Origin: JBBECJ01 sp963763325
GTDB lineage: Bacteria; Chloroflexota; Chloroflexia; Thermomicrobiales; CFX8
Assembly (NCBI GenBank): GCA_963763325.1
Contig: CAVXOL010000020.1
Span: 96,043 to 160,042, forward strand
DNA length: 64,000 nt
Direction of reading: 5' to 3'
Positions 8,415-18,468 of this stretch are shown here, in pieces. The notes below the pieces were generated by a model. It saw only the letters and a program-made list of their open reading frames with translations. It made no database searches and was not told the origin of the DNA. A program made the translations under genes and the position numbers. Position 1 is the stretch's first letter; every line of letters begins with the position of its first letter.

Positions 8415-10780
8415 ATGCCACGCTATAGTGGTGCGCTGCCACGGTTGTCGCTGCTGTTGGTCCTCGCGCTGCTCGTCTGGACCGGCCTCCAGCAACTCTC
8501 GACACCGGATGTCGTCCCGGCCACCGCGTCTGCAACCGAGTTCTCGGCCGCCCGGGCGATGGAGCACCTGCGCGTCATCACCGTCGAGCCGCGCGCCGTC
8601 GGCCTCCTCGGCCACACTGCGACTCGCGAATACCTGGTTGCCCAACTGGAGGCGATGGGCCTTGAAACTGAGGTCCAGGACGACCTCGATCGCCGTCACT
8701 GGCGAGGGGGGCGCCGAAGGGATCGGCGCGGATACGGTCTACAACGTTCGGCCCGTCTGCCTGGCACCGACAGTACCGGCGCGATCGCGATCGACGCCCA
8801 CTATGACACCGGCGCGACCGGTCCTGGCGCGATGGATGCCGGCTCTGGCGTCGTCACGATACTGGAGACGATCCGCGCGATCCAGGCGGTCCGGCGCTCC
8901 GCAACGACCTGATCGTCGTCTTCGCGGACGCTGAGGAAGAGGGCATGCTTGGCGCGGCCGCCTTCAACCAGCAGCACCCGCTAGCGGACGATGTCCGGCT
9001 GGCGATCAACTTCGAGGGAGCTGGTGGCGATGGCCCGGCTCTCCTCTACGCCACCAGCCAGCACAACAACTGGCTCGTCAAAGAGTTCCTCGAGGCTGCT
9101 CCGCAGGCCAGTGCCTCCTCGCTGATGACCGAGATCGTCAACCTCTACGAGGCTGGCCGACTCGACTGTGACCTCGGTGAGTTCACCGATAACGGCAGCC
9201 TCGGTCTCGGCTTTGTCGTCCTCGGCGACACGCCCGTCTACCACACTGTCCGTGACAACCCGGACGTGATCGACCCCGGCAGCATCCAGCAGGAGGGCGA
9301 CAACACCCTCGCCGCCGTTCGCCACTTCGGCAACCTCGACCTGGCCGACACGCCACAGAATGGCGACCGCGTCTTCTTCAACATCTGGCCGGGCGTCGTC
9401 GTCCACTACCCGGCGACCTGGGCTCTCGTGCTGGCGCTCGCCGAAACCGCCATCATCGGCACCCTGCTGTTCACCGGAATCCGGCGCGGGCAGCTGACCC
9501 GCCGTGGCCTGCTGGCAGGGGCCATGGTCTACCTGCTCGGCACGCTCGGCGCGGTCACCGTCGCTGCCGCCACCTGGTTCGCGATCCACGCGTTCAACCC
9601 CGACTACCAGGTCATGCTCGTCGGCAACTACCAGTCCGGCTTCTATGTTGTCGCCCTCGCTGCCCTGACCGTCGCTGTCGCCGCGGCGCTCTACACGCTG
9701 CTGGACGGCCGCGTTCGCCGTCAGAATCTGGTCGCCGGTGTCCTGCTTGGTGGTCTGCTGCCGCTCTGGTTTGCCAGCGTCGCCCTCCCCGGCATGAGCT
9801 ACCTGATCGCCTGGCCGTTGCTCTTCGCAACGCTGCCGCTGGCCTGGTCGTCTTACGCCGGCCGACTGGCCGAGCACCAGTGGTGGCGTGCCGGCATCCT
9901 TGCCGTCTCCGCCGTCCCGGCCATCGTCATCCTGCCGGGAACGCTCCACGCGATGCTGGGTCTCGTCAACCGGCTCGAAGGGTTGTCCGGACTCGGCCTG
10001 CTGGGACTGCTGATGATCTTCGTCGCGCCACTGGCCGGCCTCTTTGTCCCGCACCTGCACTTCGTTGCCGGTGAGCCGAACGCTCGACGCCGTCGCCGCT
10101 GGGCCCTGCCTGGCACGGTTGCGCTGCTGGCCGTCGCGCTGCTGGCCTGGGGCAACCTGACCTCGGGCTTCGATGCCGATCAGCCCCGCCCCGACCGGAT
10201 CGCCTACGAGCTGAACGCCGACACCGGCCAGGCACAGTGGGTCAGCTACGATCGTCAGCTCGACAACTGGACCCGCCAGTTCTTCCCAGCGGAGACCAGG
10301 GCCGTCGATCACGAGACCGCCATGCTCGGGACGCTCTCCGCCTTCGTTGCCCCGGCCCCGCTCGCGACCCTCGCGCCACCGGAGGTTACGGTCATCAACG
10401 ACATGACCGACGGTGACCTGCGGACGCTGACACTCAACATCACGTCTCCGGAGAACGCCCGCATCAGCGTCGCCGACATTGACGCGCCGGGAGAGGTTGT
10501 TGCCGTCGCCGTCGATGGCCGTCCGCTCGACCTGAGCGGCCTCGACTGGGCACGCGATGGCGAGTTCCCGATCATCTACCGCAACGTCCCGACAGCCGGC
10601 TGGGAGTTGACGCTGACCATCCGATCGACCGAGCCGGTCGTCGTCACGATCGAGGAGACCAAGGACGGTCTGCCCGACGTACCGGGCTTCACGATCGAGC
10701 CACGCCCGGCTGACACAATGGCCGCGCCGAGCTACGCCTACGACCCGACAACCGTAATTCGCAGCTTCAGCTTTGAGTAG
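8415..10780 (+). CDS. M28-family zinc peptidase with multi-pass membrane C-terminus (three frameshifts)
   Basis: Membrane-anchored aminopeptidase-like protein: one N-terminal helix (LSLLLVLALLVWTG), an M28 catalytic domain, then about eight helices and a C-terminal lumenal/extracytoplasmic domain, as in the FXNA/Ape-like multi-pass M28 group. Metal-site features: IDAHYDT (His/Asp), DAEEEGMLGA (catalytic and metal Glu), FEGAGGDGP, and the late His in VYHTVRDNPD. Between 8680 and 8905 three one-base changes break the frame: an extra G in ccaggacg near 8683, a missing base near 8749, and a missing base near 8891. The 611-residue frame from 8945 is otherwise contiguous. ATG 8346 is an in-frame alternative start. 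It is functional only if these indels are errors. Confidence 0.85.
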
Positions 10781-10902
10781 TTCCGCATGCAGGACGGGCG
10801 GCATACCAGCAGGAAGGAAGGCACCAGATGCATGCATTCAACAACGCCCCTCAGCTATTACCGAACGGCTCCGCATCGAGACTGATGCGAAGGGAGGACG
10901 CG

Positions 10903-11835
10903 ATGAGCCGCACGATTCGTTTCCTGTTACTCGTCGTGAGCGTCCTCGTGGCGCTTCTACCGGCGGCCGTCTTCGCACAGAACGGTGACGACGACGGCGA
11001 TCTGCTGCTGCGGATCAACGGCCCGATCACTGTTGCTCCGGGAGAGACGCACGAGACCGTGGTGGTGATCTCCGATGACGTGACGATGGATGGCACGATC
11101 GACTCGATGCTTCTTGTCATCGACGGTGATGCTATCGTCACCGGCCAGGTCGATGGTGACATCACCGTCATCCGCGGCACCCTGACACTCGAACCGTCGG
11201 CACGCGTCGACAACGTCAATATCGTTGACGGGACACTCGTCCGTGCTGACGGTGCCGTCATCGCTGGTGAGTTTTCGCAACGATCCGACTTCCTCAACGT
11301 CTGGCAACTAGGCCTGATCTCGGCGTTCGTCTGGCTCGGGATGACGCTGGTCGTCCTGGCCGCCGGGATTGTCTTTGCCGCTGTCGCCGGACGCCAGCTG
11401 ACGACCGCCGGTGACCAGATTGCGCACAATCCCGGTCCGGCAGTCCTTGCCGCGCTCGTCGCCTGGATCGCGATGCCGGTTCTGATGGTGCTGGCCATCT
11501 TCACGCTGGTCGGCATTCCAATGGGAATCGGCTACTTCGTCTTCGTGCTGCCGGTGCTTTGGTTCACTGGCTATCTGGTAGCTGGGACACAGCTCGGCAG
11601 GCTGATCATGCGCCGTCGTACCGCTGGGCAGCGTCCGTATCTTCCAGCCGTGCTCGGCCTGCTGATCCTGCAGTCCGTCAGCTGGATACCGTGGTTTGGC
11701 CCGATGATCGCGTTCGTGGCCGGCGTCGTCGGCAGCGGCGCGCTGCTCCTGCTGGCCTGGCAGGCGTGGCGCGGCCCACAGGCCGAGCCAGCCGCCCAGC
11801 AACCATCGCTCAACCTGCCCGCGCAGTTGACGTAA
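10903..11835 (+). CDS. Bactofilin-like (polymer-forming) secreted/membrane protein
   Basis: ATG 10903 sits behind GAAGGGAGGA. It has a signal peptide (MSRTIRFLLLVVSVLVALLP, cleavage near AVFAQ) and an acidic spacer. About 100 residues of beta-repeat then follow (DGTIDSMLLVIDGDAIVTGQ, VDGDITVIRGTLTL), the right-handed helix style of bactofilin-like domains. The remainder is about 150 residues with four transmembrane helices and a short Pro/Gln tail. The likely topology is an extracytoplasmic beta-helix anchored by the C-terminal helices. Function is unknown; bactofilins make scaffolds, but this exported form is not characterised to my knowledge. Confidence 0.75.
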   Translation: MSRTIRFLLLVVSVLVALLPAAVFAQNGDDDGDLLLRINGPITVAPGETHETVVVISDDVTMDGTIDSMLLVIDGDAIVTGQVDGDITVIRGTLTLEPSARVDNVNIVDGTLVRADGAVIAGEFSQRSDFLNVWQLGLISAFVWLGMTLVVLAAGIVFAAVAGRQLTTAGDQIAHNPGPAVLAALVAWIAMPVLMVLAIFTLVGIPMGIGYFVFVLPVLWFTGYLVAGTQLGRLIMRRRTAGQRPYLPAVLGLLILQSVSWIPWFGPMIAFVAGVVGSGALLLLAWQAWRGPQAEPAAQQPSLNLPAQLT

Positions 11836-11899
11836 TCTGTTGGTGGCCCGCCCGGGACGAGACCGGCGCGGCCACCAACCAGAGAAATGGAAGGAACTG

Positions 11900-12721
11900 A
11901 TGGCAACTGAAATCGCGCTCGATCCGCAACGACCGGTCGATCAGTCCTCACTTGCCCGAGTTGCCGCTGAAGCCATGCCAACTGTGCCTGAGCCGGAGAT
12001 GGCTGTCTCGCTCGACAGGTCGGGCACAGTCGTCGACGCGCTACGCGCTTTCGGCGTGGTCATCGGCCCGTCAATCGTGTTCGATATCGTCACGCTGGGC
12101 AGTGTCCCGGCCCTGCTGAGCAGGCGGATGCGGCCGTTTGCGGTCCTTGGCACGGCGCTACTGGCGGCCTACTGGTTCGCGATCCGCCCCTGGCATCTCC
12201 GCTGGGGAGCAACTGACGAGGAGGTCGTCAAGACACTCCCCGGCGATGATCTGGAGCCGGATCCCGGCATTCAGATGACGCGTGCCATCACGATCGACGC
12301 GCCGGTCGAGGCTGTCTGGCCCTGGTTGGCGCAGATCGGCCAGGAGCGCGGCGGCTTCTACAGCTATGAGTGGCTCGAGAACCTGGCTGGCTGCCAGATG
12401 GTCAATGCCGAGCGGATACACCCCGAGTGGCAGCATCGCGAGGTGGGCGAGACGGTCAAGCTTCATCCGCTGACCGGACTCATGGTGAGCCGATTCGAGC
12501 CGAACCGAATCTTCGGCATCGAGGGCTGGGGTGTCTACGTCGTCGAGCCAACGAACGATGGCAAGCAGACGCGCCTGATCGGTCGTGCCCGGGTTGGTCG
12601 AGGGATGACGGCGCTGTTCTATGCCCTCTGCATCGAGATCCCGCACTTCGTGATGGAGCGTAAGATGCTACTGGGTATCAAGGAACGCGCCGAACACTCG
12701 CATATCGATTCAGTCAGGTGA
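11900..12721 (+). CDS. SRPBCC-fold protein with N-terminal membrane segment
   Basis: ATG 11900 behind GGAAGGAAC. Residues 1-60 are polar, about 60-105 hold hydrophobic helices (PFAVLGTALLAAYWFAIRPW), and about 125-265 form a SRPBCC/polyketide-cyclase-like domain beginning MTRAITIDAPVEAVWPWLAQ, followed by GGFYSYEWLENL. The motif set APVEAVWPWLxQ-GxxRGGFYSYDWLEN is common in uncharacterised actinobacterial and Chloroflexota proteins. Ligand unknown. It lies 65 bp after the bactofilin-like gene on the same strand and may be co-transcribed. Confidence 0.8.
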   Translation: MATEIALDPQRPVDQSSLARVAAEAMPTVPEPEMAVSLDRSGTVVDALRAFGVVIGPSIVFDIVTLGSVPALLSRRMRPFAVLGTALLAAYWFAIRPWHLRWGATDEEVVKTLPGDDLEPDPGIQMTRAITIDAPVEAVWPWLAQIGQERGGFYSYEWLENLAGCQMVNAERIHPEWQHREVGETVKLHPLTGLMVSRFEPNRIFGIEGWGVYVVEPTNDGKQTRLIGRARVGRGMTALFYALCIEIPHFVMERKMLLGIKERAEHSHIDSVR

Positions 12722-12817
12722 CCACTCCGGATTACCGGTAGCGCACGCGAGTGGCCAGCTTCCGGTGACCGCGTCCGTCGCCCTTGCCGGCGTGCTGTCG
12801 AAGAGAGGGTTCTCCAC

Positions 12818-14107
12818 ATGTTGCAACGCGTCGATATCACGCCGGCTCGCATCATAGACTATGAACCGTTCATTGGTTCCGCTGGTGTCACCCGGCTGAT
12901 CGATCTGGCGGAGTTGCTGCGTGGAAAGCGAATCCTGCACCTCAACGCCACATCGTACGGCGGCGGCGTCTCCGAGTTGCTTCGTTCGTCGATCGCGATC
13001 CAGCTCGGGCTTGGCCTCAACGTCGAGTGGCGCGTCATTTCCGTCGATCCTGCGTTCTTCAGCATCACGAAGGGGTTCCACAACGCACTCCAGGGCAGCG
13101 AATTCACGCTGACCGACGAGCAGCGCGAGACATTCCTGCTCCAGAGCGCCTACAACGCCCAGCAGCTCGTGGGTCAGTATGATGTCGTCATCGTCCACGA
13201 TCCGCAGCCGGTCGCGCTGCTCAACCTGCATGGTCGCGATGACGCCACCTGGGTCTGGCGCTGCCATATCGACACCTCAAACCCGAACCAGCATGTGCTC
13301 GACTTCCTGCTGCCGTTCATCAATGAGTACGATGCGCTCGTCTTTACGATGCCGGAGTTCGTACCGACAGCCCTCGCAGACAAGCACGTCCACATCATCC
13401 CGCCCGGGATTGATCCACTCTCGCCCAAGAACCTGGAGTTGCCGCGGGACATCAGCCAGCGGATCATGAACTGGGTCGGGATCGATCCATCTCGCCCGCT
13501 CGTGACCCAGGTCTCGCGCTTCGATCCCTGGAAGGACCCGCTTGGCGTCATCAGGGTCTACCGGATGGCACGCGCCGAGGTGAAGGGGCTCCAGCTCGCG
13601 CTGCTCGGCTCGATGGCGCTCGATGACCCGGAGGCGTGGGCGCTGAAGAGCCAGATCCAGGCTGAAGTTGGTGATGATCTGGAAATCACGGTCGCGACCA
13701 ACCTGACCGGGATCGGGAACATCGAGGTCAACGCCTTCCAGCGCTATTCCGACGTCATCATTCAGAAGTCGATCCGTGAGGGATTCGGGCTCATTGTCTC
13801 GGAGGCCCTCTGGAAGGGTACACCAGTTGTGGCGGGCCGAACCGGCGGTATCCCGCTCCAGATGCAGGATGGTGTCGGCGGCTATCTCATCGATCCGGAC
13901 GACGACGCAGCCTTCGCGGAGCGCATCATCCAGCTCTTTCGCTATCCGCAGCAGCGCGATCGGCTTGGCTCGTTTGGAAAGGATGCCGTCCGAAAGCGCT
14001 TCCTGATCACACGCTTTGTCGCCGACGAACTGACCTTGCTGAGCGAATTGACTGGTGGCGCAATGCCCGACACGCATTCGAGGCAGGGAATGGGATATTC
14101 GTCGTAG
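12818..14107 (+). CDS. treT: Trehalose synthase TreT-like family 4 glycosyltransferase
   Basis: A 429-residue GT4 enzyme in the size range of TreT, which makes trehalose from NDP-glucose and glucose. N-terminal domain: HLNATSYGGGVSELL (donor/acceptor loop), the HDPQPVALL segment and WRCHIDTSNPN, all typical of the TreT/trehalose-phosphorylase subgroup. C-terminal Rossmann domain: VSRFDPWKDPLGVI, then REGFGLIVSEALWKGTPVVA with the E-x7-E nucleotide-sugar motif. RBS GAAGAGAGGG at about 12798. The trehalose role is family-based; no other trehalose gene is nearby. The frame is intact. Confidence 0.85.
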   Translation: MLQRVDITPARIIDYEPFIGSAGVTRLIDLAELLRGKRILHLNATSYGGGVSELLRSSIAIQLGLGLNVEWRVISVDPAFFSITKGFHNALQGSEFTLTDEQRETFLLQSAYNAQQLVGQYDVVIVHDPQPVALLNLHGRDDATWVWRCHIDTSNPNQHVLDFLLPFINEYDALVFTMPEFVPTALADKHVHIIPPGIDPLSPKNLELPRDISQRIMNWVGIDPSRPLVTQVSRFDPWKDPLGVIRVYRMARAEVKGLQLALLGSMALDDPEAWALKSQIQAEVGDDLEITVATNLTGIGNIEVNAFQRYSDVIIQKSIREGFGLIVSEALWKGTPVVAGRTGGIPLQMQDGVGGYLIDPDDDAAFAERIIQLFRYPQQRDRLGSFGKDAVRKRFLITRFVADELTLLSELTGGAMPDTHSRQGMGYSS

Positions 14108-14162
14108 GAGTCCTGGCCGGCGCGAACGCGCCGGGTATCAAGGGGAAGGAGCCACCGGTTCC

Positions 14163-14519
14163 ATGTATGCAAGAGTCGTTGAGTACCATGCCCGTCCGCA
14201 CATTACCCGCAGCGAGGCCGCGACGATGTACCACCAGATTATCGCAGTCCTCGACGGGATGGATGGCTTCCTCGGTTCGACGTTCCTGATGAACGAGGCA
14301 ACCCACCGGGCTGTCTCAATCACCTGGTGGCGTGACGACGCCTGCGCCTCCAGCGGTGGCCGGAAGAGCCTGCCGCTGTTGATCCGGATCAGCGACATGA
14401 TGGTCAGCCCGCCCGTGATCTCCGGCTACGACGTTGTCGACCAGGTTGCTGACCGGCTTGTCCCAGTCTCGGCCATGCCGAACGACAGCGTGCCCGCCGA
14501 CCCGTCCGGAGTCATCTGA
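14163..14519 (+). CDS. Antibiotic-biosynthesis-monooxygenase-like (dimeric alpha/beta barrel) protein
   Basis: ATG 14163 behind AAGGGGAAGGAG. It encodes 118 residues starting MYARVVEYHARPHITRSEAA, then a short helix and GFLGSTFLMNEATHRAVSITWW. That beta-alpha-beta-beta layout and the terminal W of the sheet resemble ABM/Dabb-type barrels. Such proteins can be heme or quinone oxygenases or merely structural. No catalytic residue can be named. It follows treT by 55 bp and may share its transcript. Confidence 0.55.
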   Translation: MYARVVEYHARPHITRSEAATMYHQIIAVLDGMDGFLGSTFLMNEATHRAVSITWWRDDACASSGGRKSLPLLIRISDMMVSPPVISGYDVVDQVADRLVPVSAMPNDSVPADPSGVI

Positions 14520-14592
14520 CGATGCTCGTCGATAAACTCTCATCCTCAGTTCATCGCGTTTTAACGTCCCACCGACATCATCGATACAGAGC

Positions 14593-14620
14593 GATCGGCC
14601 GCCAAATCCGGCGGTCGATC
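14593..14620. terminator. Strong hairpin between ABM-like and PepSY genes
   Basis: gatcggccgcc and ggcggtcgatc form an 11-bp stem with one G-T pair and a 6-base loop (aaatcc). No T tract follows. It lies just after the ABM-like gene and 39 bp before the PepSY start, so it may be a terminator or a leader structure of the next gene. Confidence 0.5.
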
Positions 14621-14658
14621 CGGACGGGCGATTGTTGACCACCAGAAGGGGAACCGGG

Positions 14659-14988
14659 ATGGAAAGACTGATGACGCGCAAGCGCTGGCTGATAGGCGCC
14701 GGCGCAGGCTCACTGCTGCTGGTGGGAGGGCTGGCTGCCGGACCGGTCGCGAGCCTCGCACAAGGTGACCCGGACGCCAAACTGAGCGAAGAAGAGGCTG
14801 TCCAGATCGCGATTGGCGAGTTCCCTGGGACGACCTCGACGTCGGTTGAACTGGAAGAAGAGGACGGCCGCGCCGTCTATGAGATCAACCTCTCCAACGG
14901 CTACGAGGTCGAGGTGGATGGCAACAGCGGACAGATCCTCGAAACCGAGGCGTCGGACGATGACGACGGTGATGACGACGGGCGATGA
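14659..14988 (+). CDS. Small secreted PepSY-domain protein with acidic tail
   Basis: ATG 14659 behind AGAAGGGGAA. Signal peptide: KRWLIGAGAGSLLLVGGLAA, cleaved near SLAQG. One PepSY-type unit follows: LSEEEAVQIAIGEFPGT, then VYEINLSNGYEVEVDGNSG. The C-terminus is a run of Asp codons (SDDDDGDDD). PepSY domains are thought to inhibit proteases or act as chaperone-like modules outside the cytoplasm. In the neighbouring frame the GAC/GAT repeat continues as more Asp codons to 15001, so one indel would only extend the acidic tail. Confidence 0.8.
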   Translation: MERLMTRKRWLIGAGAGSLLLVGGLAAGPVASLAQGDPDAKLSEEEAVQIAIGEFPGTTSTSVELEEEDGRAVYEINLSNGYEVEVDGNSGQILETEASDDDDGDDDGR

Positions 14989-15162
14989 CGACGACGACTA
15001 AGACGAAAACAGCCGTACCGTCGCAACGATCGATGACGGCACCGGCCTGCTGTCGCAGCCGCCATGATGCGTGATCGGGCGCTTGTTGACACCCAGGGCG
15101 CCAAGAAAAGCGCTCTCGTCTCGGTCGATTCTGACGACTGATTTCCCCGACAGATTCACAGA

Positions 15163-15189
15163 CCGGAGAAGCGCTCAACGCTTCTCCGG
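15163..15189. terminator. Perfect 11-bp hairpin upstream of the next secreted protein
   Basis: ccggagaagcg (15163-15173), loop ctcaa, cgcttctccgg (15179-15189). The stem is perfect and GC-rich, without a following T run. It lies 175 bp after the PepSY stop and 46 bp before the next ATG, so terminator or 5' leader element are both possible. Confidence 0.55.
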
Positions 15190-15234
15190 CGCATTCGGGA
15201 CACATTCGCGGGCATCTGTGAATGGAGTGCGGTC

Positions 15235-15984
15235 ATGCTCGACAAACGGAATCCACATCCGCTCCGCGTGATGGTGCTGCTGGTGACGGTCTGCACACTC
15301 ATTGGCGTCGCGGCAGCCGTTCCTGTCCTCGCCCACCAGCCGAAGATCGATGATCCGTTTACGAAGACGTTCAACATGGAGCGTTGCAACTGGAGCACGA
15401 CTGGCCGCAACATTTTCTTCAGCCTCGACCCGGGCACGCGCACCGTCCATGAGGGTGAGGAAGATGGCGAGCCAGCCAAACTCGTCACGACCGTCCTCGG
15501 TCGGACGAAGCGAGTCGATGGCGTGTGGACGCGTGTGATTGAGGAGCGACACTTCGCCAACGATGAAGTCGTGGAAGTCTCGCGTAACTACTATGCACTG
15601 TGCCGCGAGACCGGCAGTGTCTTCTACTTTGGCGAAGAGGTCGATTTCTACGACGACGGGGAGATCGTTGGCCATGAGGGCGCCTGGCAAGCGGGTACCG
15701 ATGGCGCGGTTGCCGGACTCTACATGCCTGGCCTGCCATTACTTGGCGCACGCTATTATCAGGAGATCGCTGACGGCGTCGCCCTCGACCGCGTTGAGAT
15801 CGTTAGTCTGACCGAGCACGCGGAGGTGCCGCTCGGCGCCTTTGACGACTGTATGGCAACCGTCGAGACGACGCCACTCGAACCGGGCGCCGAGAGCCTC
15901 AAGACATTCTGCCCGGATGTTGGCATTGTCGATGACGACGGCCTGCTGCTGGTCGCATACCGGCCAGCCCACCGGAGTCGCTAA
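15235..15984 (+). CDS. Secreted protein of unknown function
   Basis: 249 residues with a signal peptide (RVMVLLVTVCTLIGVAAAVP, cleavage near VLAHQ). The mature part has an N-terminal Cys (ERCNW) and further Cys at YALCRETG, FDDCMATV and KTFCPDVG. It contains a strongly patterned beta-rich core: VWTRVIEERHFANDEVVEVS, then SVFYFGEEVDFYDDGEIVGH. It belongs to a widespread uncharacterised secreted family found in Actinobacteria and Chloroflexota (from memory; no name recalled). Its neighbours PepSY and ABM-like suggest an envelope role at most. Confidence 0.65.
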   Translation: MLDKRNPHPLRVMVLLVTVCTLIGVAAAVPVLAHQPKIDDPFTKTFNMERCNWSTTGRNIFFSLDPGTRTVHEGEEDGEPAKLVTTVLGRTKRVDGVWTRVIEERHFANDEVVEVSRNYYALCRETGSVFYFGEEVDFYDDGEIVGHEGAWQAGTDGAVAGLYMPGLPLLGARYYQEIADGVALDRVEIVSLTEHAEVPLGAFDDCMATVETTPLEPGAESLKTFCPDVGIVDDDGLLLVAYRPAHRSR

Positions 15985-16069
15985 TCAGTTCCGGCCACCG
16001 ATCAGTTAACTGGTCGCTTCGCTGGTTCCGGACGAAAGACCGGGTCGTCGACGGGAACATCGTGATCGG

Positions 16070-18133
16070 CTACGGCTGCGTATCGGCTCCCGGCAATCGA
16101 ACGGTGAAGACACTGCCTGCTCCAGGCACGCTGTCGATCGTGACGGTGCCTCCATGGGCATCGACGATCTGCTTCGTGATGTAGAGGCCAAGGCCAACAC
16201 CTCCAATCGATTGCCGGACAGTCGTCGCCCGCTCGAAGGGCTGAAACAGGCTCATGACCTCTGCCTGATCGATCCCAATCCCGTGGTCCTCGACGGACAG
16301 CAGCGCCTCACCATCAGCCTGTCGGATACGGACGCGGACCTCCCCGCCGTTGGGTGAGTACTTCAAGGCGTTTGAAACGAGGTTGCTGACGACCTGCCGC
16401 AGCCGCCGGGCGTCCCATACGCCGGTGACCGGGCTGGCGGCATCGAGCACGAGCTGATGGGTGGGCAAGTGGAAGTTGGTCCGGCGCAGCACGGACATGA
16501 CGTCCGAAGCGATTGCGACCAGATTGCATGGCTCGAGTTCGAGCTCGAACTGCCCGCGTTGGATGCGCGCGGCGTCGAGCAGGTCGAACGACAATGCCTC
16601 CAGCCGGCTGATCTCTCCCTGCAGGTTTGCCACCATTGAGATGATCCGCTGGCGATTCGGTTCGGGCCGGTCGAGATGCCGCGCGACGAGCTGGGCGGCA
16701 GCCTTGACCGATGTGAGCGGCGTCCGAAGCTCATGCGAGGCGGTCAGGAGAAAGTCCTGCCGCGCCTGTGCCGCCTGCTTTGCCTCTGCGAACAGGATCG
16801 CGTTATCCACCGCAATGGCTGCTCGCCGGGCGATTTCCTTGGCCAGATCGATTTCGTCATCCTGGTAGAGCCTGCCGGACTCAGCGTACACGAGCGTCAT
16901 TGTGCCGACCGCCCGCCCGCGTGACATCATCGGGACGATCACACCCGAACGGAAGCCGAGCTGGCGCATCGCTGCCAGGTGTTCCGGCGAGGTTGCCCCC
17001 TCGACGAGCATCTCGTCGGTTATATCGCGGTAGATGACCGGCTCCCCCGTCCGCCGGGCCAGGGCGAGGGCGCCCGTCTCCGAATCGTCCGGTCGTATCG
17101 TTTGCTGCAGTTCGAGCACCCACTTGACTTTCTCCGGGTCGGAGTGAGCCAGCGCGATCTGCGTCTGCCTGCCGGTCTCATCAACCATGTTGACCGAACA
17201 CCAGTCCGCCAGCCGGGGGACGATCAGTTCGGCAACGCTGCCGAGCGTTGCCTCGTAGTCGAGCGATGCGCCAAGCACCTCGCCGGCTTCTGCCAGCAAT
17301 TGCAGCGCGTTCTCAGCCCGGTGCTGCTTGGTGATATCGCGTGCAATTGTTGAGGCGCCGGTGATCTGGCCATCTTGTCCGTGAATCGGCGAGATCGTCA
17401 GTTGGACATCGACTCGCGTTCCATCTTTACGAACGCGCACGGTTCTAAGTGCTTCGATCGCCTCGCCGGCTCGCAGGCGGGCCATGATCGATGGCAGTTC
17501 GTCTGACCGGTCTGGCGGCACGAGCATCGCGATTGGCTGGCCGACTGCTTCATCGACCGTGTAGCCGTAGAGCCGCTCGGCGGCCGGGTTCCAACTCGTG
17601 ATGATCGCATCGAGCGTCTTGCCGATGATCGCGTCGGCCGACGACGCAACAATTGCCGCCAGCCTCGCGTTGGCCTGGACGCCGCGAACTCGTTCGGTCG
17701 CGTCACGCAGGATGCAGACGGCAAAGCTGACTTGCCCCGTCTCCCCACGGATCGGCGACGCGTTGACGATCCACCAGCGCTCCTCACCACTCTGAGGGTG
17801 ATGGCAGACGATCGAGCGTCGCGCAGATGGTGCTCCTTCGAAGACATCTCGGGCAGGAAGATCAGCGACTGACAGCGGCTCTCCCGCTACGTCGAACAGT
17901 TCGAATTTGGCCAGCACCTCATCAATAGCGTGACCCAGCAGGCTGACCGAGGAAGGAACCAGCAGCATCTGGGCGGCGGCTTCGTTTGCGTAGGCGATCA
18001 CACCATCGGTGTCCTGGACGACGACGCCATCGGCGACGCCTTGCAGAATCGCTTCCAGATGTTCACGTGACTCAAGCACTGGCGGCGAGGTGTGCCCGGT
18101 AGCAACCTTCCCCGGTCCGTTTTCGTCGGTCAT
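16070..18133 (-). CDS. PAS-PAS-GAF sensor histidine kinase (soluble)
   Basis: 687 residues in one intact frame. Order: PAS about 22-130, PAS with PAC about 160-275 (IITSWNPAAERLYGYTVDEA), GAF about 285-430, HisKA about 460-530 with the phospho-acceptor in SHELRTPLT, and HATPase to the end (N box NLVSNALKYSPN, G1 DHGIGID, G2 GGVGLGLYI). No transmembrane helix is seen, so it is a cytoplasmic sensor. No response regulator gene lies nearby; it is an orphan kinase in this window. Stand-alone transcription from about 18150 is likely. Confidence 0.93.
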   Translation of the reverse strand: MTDENGPGKVATGHTSPPVLESREHLEAILQGVADGVVVQDTDGVIAYANEAAAQMLLVPSSVSLLGHAIDEVLAKFELFDVAGEPLSVADLPARDVFEGAPSARRSIVCHHPQSGEERWWIVNASPIRGETGQVSFAVCILRDATERVRGVQANARLAAIVASSADAIIGKTLDAIITSWNPAAERLYGYTVDEAVGQPIAMLVPPDRSDELPSIMARLRAGEAIEALRTVRVRKDGTRVDVQLTISPIHGQDGQITGASTIARDITKQHRAENALQLLAEAGEVLGASLDYEATLGSVAELIVPRLADWCSVNMVDETGRQTQIALAHSDPEKVKWVLELQQTIRPDDSETGALALARRTGEPVIYRDITDEMLVEGATSPEHLAAMRQLGFRSGVIVPMMSRGRAVGTMTLVYAESGRLYQDDEIDLAKEIARRAAIAVDNAILFAEAKQAAQARQDFLLTASHELRTPLTSVKAAAQLVARHLDRPEPNRQRIISMVANLQGEISRLEALSFDLLDAARIQRGQFELELEPCNLVAIASDVMSVLRRTNFHLPTHQLVLDAASPVTGVWDARRLRQVVSNLVSNALKYSPNGGEVRVRIRQADGEALLSVEDHGIGIDQAEVMSLFQPFERATTVRQSIGGVGLGLYITKQIVDAHGGTVTIDSVPGAGSVFTVRLPGADTQP

Positions 18134-18468
18134 TTGGCCAACCTTGCTCGCGTCCAGTAGCTACGTCACGGATGCTGCGTCAGACAACCATCGAAGTCTA
18201 CTCGTCCGCCCGTCTCATCGGCACACTCCGCGTCGGCGCAGTTTGCATCGACTGTCCGCGGTCGCATGCTGAGGAGGCAGAGCAGCCCTGATCGGCTCCA
18301 CACCGGACGCCTCACCGTCGAGCGTGCAGCCGGCGTCGCCCTCGCTAACGCGCAGTCGTTGCGCACAACGGCTACAAGGTACCGTTGGCGAAGTCATTGA
18401 TACACGGTGTGCCGAATTCGCCGACGCCAGTGCCAACCACCTGGGACTGGAGCATTCGGACGATCGCT
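18134..18468. other. Gene-free 335-bp spacer
   Basis: No gene that I can support. A minus-strand frame (about 18215-18436) encodes a Cys-containing peptide with CSRCAQRLRVSEGDAGC, which faintly recalls a zinc ribbon, but it cannot be followed further. The region probably includes the histidine kinase promoter. Confidence 0.4.

Noticed and set aside
8981..10837. 618-residue open frame on the minus strand
   Set aside because: It is antisense to the M28 peptidase; GC-rich codon bias keeps the opposite strand open. The translation has no domain and is Gln/Arg/Val-rich.
18215..18436. Cys-containing minus frame resembling a zinc ribbon
   Set aside because: Only one C-x-x-C is clear, no second knuckle can be placed in the same frame.
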